Positions 1-5,666 of a stretch of DNA of 8,109 bases are shown here, piece by piece. Numbering within the stretch: position 1 is the stretch's first letter; each line of letters opens with the position of its first letter. A program made the position numbers and the translations under genes. The stretch comes from Bacteroidales bacterium (GTDB lineage Bacteria; Bacteroidota; Bacteroidia; Bacteroidales; Muribaculaceae): contig CAAGGJ010000035.1 of NCBI GenBank assembly GCA_900769345.1, positions 1-8,109 on the forward strand, written 5' to 3'. The notes under the pieces were generated by a model that made no database searches, was not told the DNA's origin, and was given only the letters and a program-made list of their open reading frames with translations.

Positions 1-107
1 CCGGTCTCACGCAGCCAACCAAGGTGATGCTCGGCATGGATGATAAGCAGGCGGAGCTATTCCGTCTGGTCGAAAGTTGGGTCAAACGCGATTTGGGTAA
101 CGCATGA
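1..107 (+). CDS. C-terminal fragment of an unidentified protein
   Basis: The frame starting at base 3 is open from the window edge to TGA at 105-107 and gives the last 34 residues of a protein whose start lies outside the window. The visible part begins GLTQPTKVMLGMDD and continues into an amphipathic helix (KQAELFRLVESWVKRDL) ending in GNA. The G/C-rich third positions and the helix pattern look like real coding sequence. The fragment is too short for a family assignment and no catalytic motif is visible. It is followed by 40 bases without features and then by the hairpin at 151-196, whose plus-strand side has only a weak U-tract. Confidence 0.5.
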   Translation, partial: GLTQPTKVMLGMDDKQAELFRLVESWVKRDLGNA

Positions 108-147
108 CGAAAACAGGAAGTCTTTTCGATTAGGGGGCTTACTTTTG

Positions 148-187
148 AAAAAATAAACCCCGAAGTCCAATTTACGAGGCTTCGGGG
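148..187 (-). terminator. Strong intrinsic terminator reading leftward
   Basis: CCCCGAAG (158-165) pairs perfectly with CTTCGGGG (180-187), and two further G-C pairs inside (167-168 with 178-179) leave a 9-base loop. Read on the minus strand, the stem is followed at once by TTTATTTTTT (157-148), a textbook rho-independent terminator. On the plus strand the stem is followed by AGGGTATTTATG, a poor U-tract, although AAATA (151-155) can extend the stem by pairing with TATTT (192-196). It may therefore act weakly for the plus-strand gene ending at 107, but its main direction is minus. No obvious minus-strand gene lies just upstream of it. Confidence 0.65.
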
Positions 188-204
188 AGGGTATTTATGC
201 TCTT

Positions 205-246
205 TGGAGTTTTACCGGACAGTAATAAAAGATTATGAAAACTCCA
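205..246. repeat. Perfect 9-bp inverted repeat (stem-loop)
   Basis: TGGAGTTTT (205-213) is exactly complementary to AAAACTCCA (238-246) across a 24-base loop. It lies 18 bases from the terminator stem, so on a minus-strand transcript it would be the hairpin just before the terminator. Four A-T pairs and the large loop make it only moderately stable. Confidence 0.5.
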
Positions 247-300
247 CTTAGCTGTGTAGATTCACTTGAGCTATCACTTGCTTGATTGTTCTTCGGCTGA

Positions 301-413
301 CATTATGCACCCGGTGAAAACTACCATACAAATTGCAAAAACTACCATAGTGTGCTATATTATTTTGTTAGTTATCAGTTAATATTATCGTCTCTCAGGC
401 ACCGGGTGGAATG
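301..413. repeat. Paired CACC-N-GGTG dyads forming a long inverted repeat
   Basis: CACCCGGTG (308-316) and CACCGGGTG (400-408) are exact reverse complements, and CATT (301-304) also matches AATG (410-413). In RNA the two arms could close an 83-base loop. Each copy is also a dyad by itself (CACC, one centre base, GGTG), so they could equally be two binding sites for a dimeric DNA-binding protein with centres 92 bp apart. The sequence cannot decide between the two readings. Confidence 0.45.
317..349. repeat. 12-bp direct repeat with 21-bp period
   Basis: AAAACTACCATA occurs exactly at 317-328 and 338-349. The 21-bp period equals two helical turns, so both copies face the same side of the DNA, as for paired activator sites. 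The first copy starts one base after the CACCCGGTG dyad. Read on the minus strand the repeat also encodes a repeated MVVF in the short ORF 348-274. Confidence 0.5.
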
Positions 414-508
414 TTTGCCGTTTGTCCTTTCTTCCTCCCGACGATACAAAATTACAAGCACTATGAGAAAATATTTTGCGCATCAATATAAATCTATGTT
501 AAATAATA

Positions 509-524
509 TTTTTGGCGCCAAAAA
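509..524. promoter_or_regulatory. 16-bp perfect palindrome, candidate operator
   Basis: TTTTTGGCGCCAAAAA is a perfect 16-bp palindrome with a GGCGCC core, in otherwise AT-rich DNA. It lies about 22 bases upstream of the -33 element of the tRNA-Leu promoter, a usual place for an activator or repressor site. It is too short and loopless to be a good terminator. The binding protein is unknown. Confidence 0.35.
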
Positions 525-546
525 CAGCCTCTGCGACACAGGCATT

Positions 547-576
547 TTGCCAATTCAAAAATTTTTGCTACTTTTG
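547..576 (+). promoter_or_regulatory. Bacteroidetes sigma-ABfr promoter for tRNA-Leu
   Basis: TTG at 547-549 (within TTTTG) is separated by 19 bases from TACTTTTG (569-576), which fits the Bacteroidetes housekeeping consensus TTG / TAnnTTTG exactly. Transcription would start at about 582-584, a few bases before the mature tRNA 5' end at 588. Confidence 0.75.
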
Positions 577-587
577 CACATCGATTT

Positions 588-669
588 GCGCATGTGGCGT
601 AATTGGTAGCCGCGCTAGACTTAGGATCTAGTGCCGAGAGGCGTGGGGGTTCGAGTCCCTTCATGCGCA
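588..669 (+). tRNA. tRNA-Leu (anticodon UAG)
   Basis: This is a class II tRNA of 82 bases. The acceptor stem GCGCATG (588-594) pairs with CATGCGC (662-668), followed by discriminator A669; CCA is not encoded (ACT follows). The anticodon stem CTAGA/TCTAG (615-619 with 627-631) encloses the loop CTTAGGA with anticodon TAG at 622-624, which reads CUA and other CUN leucine codons. The variable arm GCC-GAGA-GGC is typical for leucine tRNA. The T-arm has TTCGAGT as its loop, with two G-U pairs at the base of the stem. It has its own promoter and terminator and is a single-gene unit. Confidence 0.96.
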
Positions 670-687
670 CTAAGCAAAGCGATTATC

Positions 688-722
688 AAGTGTGTCAAAT
701 GATATGTTTTGACACACTTTTT
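688..722 (+). terminator. Intrinsic terminator of tRNA-Leu
   Basis: AAGTGTGTCAAA (688-699) pairs perfectly over 12 bp with TTTGACACACTT (708-719) around an 8-base loop, and the T-run continues to 722. It begins 18 bases after the mature tRNA end, as expected for a monocistronic tRNA unit. Confidence 0.85.
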
Positions 723-741
723 CATTTTAAAACTATCTTTT
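709..741 (+). promoter_or_regulatory. Weak candidate promoter for the esterase gene
   Basis: TTG at 709-711, inside the 3' arm of the tRNA terminator, is followed after 22 bases by TATCTTTT (734-741), one mismatch from TAnnTTTG. The spacer is slightly long. The predicted start near 748 would coincide with the ATG at 749, giving a leaderless or nearly leaderless mRNA, which makes this assignment uncertain. Confidence 0.25.
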
Positions 742-748
742 TACTCAA

Positions 749-1966
749 ATGTCAGTGAGACTAATCCTTTTTATCGCAATACTATATGCCTCCATTAGTT
801 CGGCATCAGCCCAACTGAAATACGATTTCATCTGCGACAGCCTCAACCGCATCTCGATGAATGATGCCGACTGGAGCGAACTGCGCCGTCTAGCTCAAAA
901 CTTGCGTGGACGCGACTCAATCCCCGACTCTGTTATGCTCAAGATGCACATCGTGCATATAGGCGACTCACACATACAAGCCGGACACTTCAGCGAGGCA
1001 TTGCGCTCGGCCATTCAGCTCCACTATGGCAATGGTGGTCGCGGGTGCATTGCGCCTCTGCGCCTGACGGGTACAAACCAGCCCGCCGACTACTCCATCA
1101 CTTCACCGCAACGCGTCGCTCTAAAGGGGCGCATCACTGCGCGTAATCGCAGCAATCTCAACTTGGGTCTCACCGGCATTGCCACAATGTTCTCTACACA
1201 AAAAGCCTCTTTGGAAATTAGTGTTAATCATGCCGACGACCGTTTTTCATCTATCTCTATTCTCCACGCCTCCGGCAAGGGTTATAGCCAAGCCTCTATT
1301 GAAGGCAAAATTATGCAAGCCGATTGCCCATCGAAATATATGAGCACTTTCTTGCTCAACCACTCCGAGGACTTTATCTCACTACGAAACATCGATGCCA
1401 CAAGCGAATTTTGGGGAGTATTTCTCTCCAATTCTCAAAACGGTGCCATCGTAAGCTCTATTGGCAACAATAGCGCCTGCTATAGCCACTACAACCAAAT
1501 ATCCGGATTCGCCGAACAGATGGCTTGCCTCTCGCCACAATTGGTGATTATATCTCTCGGCACCAACGAGGCATTCGGTCGCTTCTCGGAATCGGAAATT
1601 ACATCACAAATTCATTCGCTCATATCCCGACTGCAAGGCGCCATGCCACAGGTGCACATTCTGCTCACCACTCCTATGGAGTGCGACCGCCGTCGTGGTT
1701 CGCGTCGCCGCCGTCGTCGCCGCACATCGTTTTCCACCAACGATAATTGCCGATTGGTGCGCAATGTCATCATCAAATACGGCAAGGAGCACAATGTGCC
1801 CGTGTGGGACCTCTACGCTGTGGCGGGGGGCAACGGCTCGGCCGCTAAATGGGTGCAAAACGGACTTCTCTCAAGACGCGACCATGTGCACTGCTCCTCT
1901 CGCGGATACAAGCTTCAAGGCGAACTCCTCTCTGAAGCACTTATCAGCATGCTCAACGAGGAATAA
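749..1966 (+). CDS. Secreted SGNH/GDSL-like esterase
   Basis: This 405-residue protein starts with a signal peptide (hydrophobic residues 5-16, likely cut after SASA-21), so it acts in the periplasm or outside. The SGNH blocks are in order: VHIGDSHIQ with nucleophile Ser74 in the GDSH variant, block II around IGNNSACYSHY (Gly239), block III SLGTNEA (Gly271, Asn273), and the Asp378-His381 pair in RDHVH. Enzymes of this fold hydrolyse esters, often acetyl groups on polysaccharides or peptidoglycan; the substrate here cannot be read. About 165 residues separate blocks I and II, suggesting an inserted domain, as in the peptidoglycan O-acetylesterase Ape1 (analogy only). Residues 314-325 hold ten arginines in twelve positions. 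The ATG at 749 is the first in frame, gives a good signal peptide, and has no Shine-Dalgarno sequence. The gene stands alone and converges on the ligase gene. Confidence 0.85.
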   Translation: MSVRLILFIAILYASISSASAQLKYDFICDSLNRISMNDADWSELRRLAQNLRGRDSIPDSVMLKMHIVHIGDSHIQAGHFSEALRSAIQLHYGNGGRGCIAPLRLTGTNQPADYSITSPQRVALKGRITARNRSNLNLGLTGIATMFSTQKASLEISVNHADDRFSSISILHASGKGYSQASIEGKIMQADCPSKYMSTFLLNHSEDFISLRNIDATSEFWGVFLSNSQNGAIVSSIGNNSACYSHYNQISGFAEQMACLSPQLVIISLGTNEAFGRFSESEITSQIHSLISRLQGAMPQVHILLTTPMECDRRRGSRRRRRRRTSFSTNDNCRLVRNVIIKYGKEHNVPVWDLYAVAGGNGSAAKWVQNGLLSRRDHVHCSSRGYKLQGELLSEALISMLNEE

Positions 1967-1979
1967 GCCGAAAACACTA

Positions 1980-2012
1980 AGGAGGGACACCCTCTATTTG
2001 AGTATCCCCCCT
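1980..2012. terminator. Weak terminator hairpin between convergent genes
   Basis: AGGAGGGA (1980-1987) pairs with TCCCCCCT (2005-2012) with one mismatch, and CTC (1992-1994) pairs with GAG (2000-2002) inside. The minus-strand side is followed by TTAGTGTTTT, the plus-strand side by CTCTCTTGAC, so any activity should favour the minus-strand operon. The interior bulges make it a poor example. Confidence 0.35.
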
Positions 2013-2043
2013 CTCTCTTGACATATGAATTACTTTGTTAATT

Positions 2044-3693
2044 TTACTGATAAAGGAATCGTTTAATCGAACGCTTGGGCGTTTTTTCAAACTCCTCTGT
2101 GCGCAATCTCACATCGGCTACCTTAGAATATGAAGGCAAACTGTTATTCACTTCCAAAACCTTGGCTTTCAAGAACTTCGCAAGCGCTTCCCCATCCATT
2201 CCTTCATGTTTGGCAGCATCGTAATCGGGGAAAATAAGTGCTATCAACTTGCCTTTATCCTCTATCACGAGCGATTCCACCACATATTGTATGTTATTCA
2301 CCATTTGCTCTATTTCTTCGGGATAAATATTCTGACCCGAAGGACCGAGAATCATGCTCTTGCTGCGTCCGCGTATGAAGATAAAACCATCAGCGTCAAC
2401 ATTACACAAGTCGCCGGTATTCATCCATCCATCAGCATTCATCACAGCCTTAGTAGCTTCTTCATTGCGATAATAACCGAGCATCACATTGTCGCCTCGC
2501 ACCCACAATTCGCCTGCCACTGTGGCTGGATCTTCCGAGTCGATGCGCATCTCCATTCTGTCGACCAATCGGCCGCAACAACCGCTCTTGGTCTCATCCC
2601 ATGGCGCATAAGCCAATAGTGGAGCACATTCAGTCATGCCATAACCCACTGTGAATGGGAAACGAATATGTGTAAGAAATTGGTCTACCTCTTTATTGAG
2701 CGCCGCACCACCTATTATCACTTGCACCACATTGCCACCGAATACCTTTACTATTTCTTTCTTGATTTTCTTCAGCACTACATTTCTTACAATTGGCAAT
2801 TTAAGCATTAGGCTCACCTTTGGCGTCTGAAGCAATGGGAATACCTTACCCTTGATTATCTTCTCTAAAATCAGCGGCACAGTCACTATGAGTTTAGGCT
2901 TAACTTGAGCAAACGATTCGAGTATCACCTTAGGCGAAAGGCTGCGTGTCAGGAAGTTAACATGACATCCTTTAACTATTGGATGAATCAAATCAATCAT
3001 CAATCCATACATGTGAGCCAGCGGCAACATGCACACCACGCCGTCGCCGGGAAGCAGGAATGTGAGGTGTTCGAGCGCAAATTGCATATTCGATGCCAAT
3101 GCGCGATGAGGTATCATCACGCCCTTGGAGTTGCCGGTGGAACCTGAGGTGTAGTTTATTATCGCCAAATCGTCGGCTGCCACATCTTCGTAGCTAACAT
3201 CATCGGGGCCGAATCCGTTGGGATACTTTGCAGCAAACAAGACATCGGCGTTGTCATGAGCCTTCTGCATAGCCTCGTTGCGACATGCCACTATGCTCAT
3301 ATCATTGATTTTTACCACGGCTTGAAGTGCAGGCATCTTTTCTACATCGAGTTTGCTCCATATGCCATCTTCTACAAACAGCAACTTCGATTCGCTGTGG
3401 TTCACCAGATGATGAATGGCGTCGGGCTTAAACTCATGAAGCAATGGCACAGGCACTGCACCATGCAGTAGCGTTGCAAAAAATGCCTTTGCCCACTGCA
3501 TACTGTTCTTTCCCACTATTGCCACCTTATCGCCGCGTAGCACTCCGCAAGCCGCGAACGAAAGGTGTAACTTTTCTATCGCAACTGTCAGTTGCTCATA
3601 GGTTAAGGTATCGCCTTGAAGGTCGGTAAGGGCATTGCCTTTCCAGTTTTTCTTTAGCGATTCTTCCAAATACTTTACAATCGATTTTTCCAT
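2044..3693 (-). CDS. AMP-forming acyl-CoA ligase (long-chain fatty acid type)
   Basis: This 549-residue cytoplasmic or membrane-associated enzyme belongs to the ANL adenylate-forming superfamily. It would activate a carboxylic acid with ATP to an acyl-adenylate and transfer it to CoA. The motifs are complete and in order: the P-loop YTSGSTGNSKG (181-191), YGMTE (351-355), GWMNTGD (422-428), the hinge region RGRSKSMI (441-448), GQNIYPEEIE (453-462), and the catalytic lysine near the C-terminus in TPKRSIK (Lys544). Length and the simple two-domain layout fit FadD-like ligases. The chain length is inferred from overall resemblance; an acyl-ACP synthetase or another aryl/acyl ligase is possible. 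It is the last gene of the minus-strand row, 9 bases after the S41 peptidase gene, so it is probably cotranscribed. The ATG at 3693 is preceded by A-rich DNA without a Shine-Dalgarno sequence. Confidence 0.9.
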   Translation of the reverse strand: MEKSIVKYLEESLKKNWKGNALTDLQGDTLTYEQLTVAIEKLHLSFAACGVLRGDKVAIVGKNSMQWAKAFFATLLHGAVPVPLLHEFKPDAIHHLVNHSESKLLFVEDGIWSKLDVEKMPALQAVVKINDMSIVACRNEAMQKAHDNADVLFAAKYPNGFGPDDVSYEDVAADDLAIINYTSGSTGNSKGVMIPHRALASNMQFALEHLTFLLPGDGVVCMLPLAHMYGLMIDLIHPIVKGCHVNFLTRSLSPKVILESFAQVKPKLIVTVPLILEKIIKGKVFPLLQTPKVSLMLKLPIVRNVVLKKIKKEIVKVFGGNVVQVIIGGAALNKEVDQFLTHIRFPFTVGYGMTECAPLLAYAPWDETKSGCCGRLVDRMEMRIDSEDPATVAGELWVRGDNVMLGYYRNEEATKAVMNADGWMNTGDLCNVDADGFIFIRGRSKSMILGPSGQNIYPEEIEQMVNNIQYVVESLVIEDKGKLIALIFPDYDAAKHEGMDGEALAKFLKAKVLEVNNSLPSYSKVADVRLRTEEFEKTPKRSIKRFLYQ

Positions 3694-3702
3694 TCCAATT
3701 CT

Positions 3703-4746
3703 TTATTTGGTGTTATCATTTTCCACCATTTCATCGAGCACCTCAAAGGCTTTCTCAAGTATGGTGTCCTTTCCTTTTAGCATCTCTTCTTGATTCATAT
3801 CCACCTTAACATCCGGCTCCACACCGAATTCGGTAAGATGGCCTTCGCTGTCGGCAATAGCACTTGCCGAGTAGCGCACGCTCCACCCATTGGGCATCTC
3901 ACTGGTGAACGGCATTCCGCAGCCGCCTCCGGTAACATCGCCCACCACTCGCACTTGTGGCAGCGATTTCATTATCGACACAAAATTGTTGGTGGCGCTA
4001 AACGAGCCGCGATTGGCAAGCACCACCACCGGCTTGGAGTATTTAATGCGGCTTGCCGATGTTGGCTCGATGTAATAGTCGTAGGGCTTCGAAAATTCGT
4101 TGTGTCCGGGACCGGTCTTGTGTGATATAGATCCTGCGTAGATGGTTTGCGTGATAAAGCGTCCCACAAGGGGTTCCACATTGGTGAGCAATCCGCCGCC
4201 GTTGCTGCGAACGTCGATTATCAGCCCATCGCACGATGCCAATATCGACATTATAGCATCCAGATTGCCTTCACCTATGCTCACCGAGAAGTCGCCATAG
4301 TGCATATAGCCATAGTTATTGGTGAGTACGCCATATTTCACGCCGCAGGTCTTTTTGTAGTCGAATGCCAGGTAATATTGGTCGATAAGGCGTTCATCGT
4401 AATTGACGGGATATTGCTCCCATATCCAATAGCGCGACACATCCCACCCCGACACAAGATTGGTGTGCCCGTCATGCAGTTCTTTTAGCATATCGGCGCA
4501 CACATCGAAGAGTTCGTTGCTGCTCATACCATTATGGAGTTTTGCTCTATATTCTTCGCCTACCGCTTTCCAGTCTACGTCTTTATATTCGAAAAAGCAG
4601 TAATGTTCGTCGATAATCTGCCAAAGGGCGTCGAAATTGCCGTACACATCGTTGGAGTACGGTTCGTCGTCGATACACGAGTTGCTTGCCATGCCCAGCA
4701 TCACAAACAACACCATTATGCCATATTTCTTCACAATCTTCATCAT
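3703..4746 (-). CDS. S41-family peptidase, predicted surface lipoprotein
   Basis: With the ATG at 4746 the protein has 347 residues. A TTG two codons upstream could also start it, but ATG ATG at 4746/4743 lies two bases after the preceding stop and gives a normal lipoprotein signal (KIVKK, hydrophobic core, SNS-Cys24). Cys24 is followed by IDDE, resembling the Bacteroidetes lipoprotein export signal, so the enzyme is probably anchored on the outer membrane and perhaps surface exposed. An N-terminal helical region ends in LHDGHTN (90-96). The S41 core has IDVRSNGGG (177-185) and VLANRGSFSATN (242-253) with likely nucleophile Ser250. The lysine of Prc/CtpA-type enzymes is absent: the matching stretch reads GDVTGGGCG (269-277). 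His94 of DGHT is the likely base, as in tricorn-type S41 enzymes. No PDZ domain fits in the space. The protein substrate is unknown. Confidence 0.85.
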   Translation of the reverse strand: MMKIVKKYGIMVLFVMLGMASNSCIDDEPYSNDVYGNFDALWQIIDEHYCFFEYKDVDWKAVGEEYRAKLHNGMSSNELFDVCADMLKELHDGHTNLVSGWDVSRYWIWEQYPVNYDERLIDQYYLAFDYKKTCGVKYGVLTNNYGYMHYGDFSVSIGEGNLDAIMSILASCDGLIIDVRSNGGGLLTNVEPLVGRFITQTIYAGSISHKTGPGHNEFSKPYDYYIEPTSASRIKYSKPVVVLANRGSFSATNNFVSIMKSLPQVRVVGDVTGGGCGMPFTSEMPNGWSVRYSASAIADSEGHLTEFGVEPDVKVDMNQEEMLKGKDTILEKAFEVLDEMVENDNTK

Positions 4747-4748
4747 AA

Positions 4749-5666
4749 TCAATACATTGCCGAGATGAATTTTGCCTTCGCCACACGCGAACGGTCAACC
4801 CCGAGACTCATCCATTCTCCACCCACGCCTATCACTGCCATGTGTGTAACTATCTGCGAATCGATATTGTTTACCCATGAGCGTTCTATGCTGTTGCGAT
4901 AGCCCACACGCAGCACCGTTCTACCCAGATGCATATCTGCCATCAGAGCATTGGTCATATCGAATCGTGTGCCCCACCACCCGAAATGCACTAGTCCGGT
5001 GCGATTGCCGAGGTATATCTCATAGTAGGTTTCGCCATATTCGGGCGAGAAAAACACTCCTGCCACAGGCAGTGTAGCTTGATAACTAATCACCACAGGC
5101 AGTTTAGCCACTTGCAGCCTATATGATGCCATAGCCGTGGCGCTCACTGCCCACTGTATCTTGGCAGCCACCACATTATTACTGTTGCTTGGCTTATAGA
5201 GCACGCCTCCGCGCAGTTGAGTGCTTCCGCCCACTGCCATTTGCAGTTTAGGCACAAGCACATCGCACCATCGGCGCATCATGCCCCATCGGTAATCTAC
5301 CATAAGCATATGCTCGGTGTGATTGCCGGGCACATTTTGCAGATTTCCGTATTCTATGCCGGCATGCATCTGCATCACCCATCGCTGAGGGTCGAAGCGC
5401 ATAGCTTGCATTCGTTCATATTCCAAGCGGGCATCGATACCGGAATACGACACGGGGCCAAGATAGGTGTCGAGCGCCGTAGCGCCGCCCACTTGCGCCA
5501 TAAAGAACGATGCCACCGGACGCTCCACGGGCGCACTATCAACTTCATCGCCGGGCACGGCTTGTGCACTTGCCTCTATGGCAAGCATCATCGCCATCAC
5601 TGCTATGGCTCGGCTCAAAAGCGACATTATGGGAATATTTCGTAGTTTATTCTTCGTCATCAGCAT
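4749..5666 (-). CDS. Predicted outer-membrane beta-barrel protein (DUF3316-like)
   Basis: The frame encodes up to 305 residues. A signal peptide with core AIAVMAMMLAIEA and a likely cut after ASAQA (residues 32-36) is followed by many alternating hydrophobic/polar strands rich in Tyr, Trp and Gly (for example GGVLYKPS, VVISYQATLP, VHFGWWGTRF). The C-terminus is aromatic (SAMY), as in outer-membrane barrel proteins. The motif GATALDTYLGPVSYSG (61-76) recalls the Bacteroidetes DUF3316 family, whose function is unknown. I give the longest start (5666), which overlaps the end of parC by 20 bases; ATG at 5660 or 5627 is also possible, and 5627 gives a compact 23-residue signal peptide and a 19-base gap to parC. 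The stop at 4749 is 2 bases before the peptidase ATG, so translation is probably coupled. Confidence 0.72.
   Translation of the reverse strand: MLMTKNKLRNIPIMSLLSRAIAVMAMMLAIEASAQAVPGDEVDSAPVERPVASFFMAQVGGATALDTYLGPVSYSGIDARLEYERMQAMRFDPQRWVMQMHAGIEYGNLQNVPGNHTEHMLMVDYRWGMMRRWCDVLVPKLQMAVGGSTQLRGGVLYKPSNSNNVVAAKIQWAVSATAMASYRLQVAKLPVVISYQATLPVAGVFFSPEYGETYYEIYLGNRTGLVHFGWWGTRFDMTNALMADMHLGRTVLRVGYRNSIERSWVNNIDSQIVTHMAVIGVGGEWMSLGVDRSRVAKAKFISAMY

Larger units (their letters stand above)
148..440 (-). ncRNA. Candidate structured small RNA (unproven)
   Basis: A minus-strand transcript here would end at the strong terminator at 148-187. Going upstream it would contain a 9-bp perfect stem (205-213 with 238-246) and a long-range pairing of 301-304 and 308-316 with 410-413 and 400-408. 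A TAATTTTG box (454-447, minus) fits the -7 consensus TAnnTTTG and would place the start near 440, giving about 290 nt; no TTG element was found at the usual distance upstream of that box. The sequence does not match what I know of RNase P RNA, tmRNA, SRP RNA or common riboswitches. A 24-codon ORF (348-274) lies inside, so this could instead be a short-peptide mRNA. The terminator is well supported; the RNA itself is inference. Confidence 0.25.
108..587. other. Intergenic region, structured, no convincing protein gene
   Basis: These 480 bases separate the unidentified 5' gene from tRNA-Leu. They are more AT-rich than the flanking genes, especially 440-587. An open frame at 352-609 on the plus strand runs into the tRNA and shows no protein-like composition, so it is not called. 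The region holds the leftward terminator, inverted repeats at 205-246 and 301-413, a 12-bp direct repeat at 317-349, a TCACTTG pair at 262-280, a 16-bp palindrome at 509-524, and the tRNA promoter at 547-576. Each is described separately. Confidence 0.7.

Noticed and set aside
390..402. CTCTCAGGCA, resembling the 3' part of a glycine riboswitch aptamer
   Set aside because: The rest of the aptamer (the CGAAGG-GCAA part upstream and AAAAGGAC after) is missing, and the downstream gene is a tRNA.
385..405. Minus-strand GGTGCCTGAGA, resembling part of a TPP riboswitch
   Set aside because: The second half of the element (CCTGATC and the AATNCNNGCG-AGGGA part) is absent.
420..440. Minus-strand GGGAGGAAGAAAGGAC, recalling the RNase P RNA GAGGAAAGTCC motif
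   Set aside because: The match is broken by insertions and no ACAGAA or other P4 partner sequence appears downstream.
352..609. Plus-strand open frame of 85 codons
   Set aside because: It runs into tRNA-Leu, covers the tRNA promoter, and its translation has no domain or protein-like composition.
1604..1858. Arginine-rich minus-strand frames opposite the esterase
   Set aside because: They arise from the complement of the CGN triplet run in the esterase gene.
4747..4752. TTG start for the S41 peptidase gene
   Set aside because: It would overlap the preceding stop, while two ATG codons follow within a few bases and give a cleaner lipoprotein signal.
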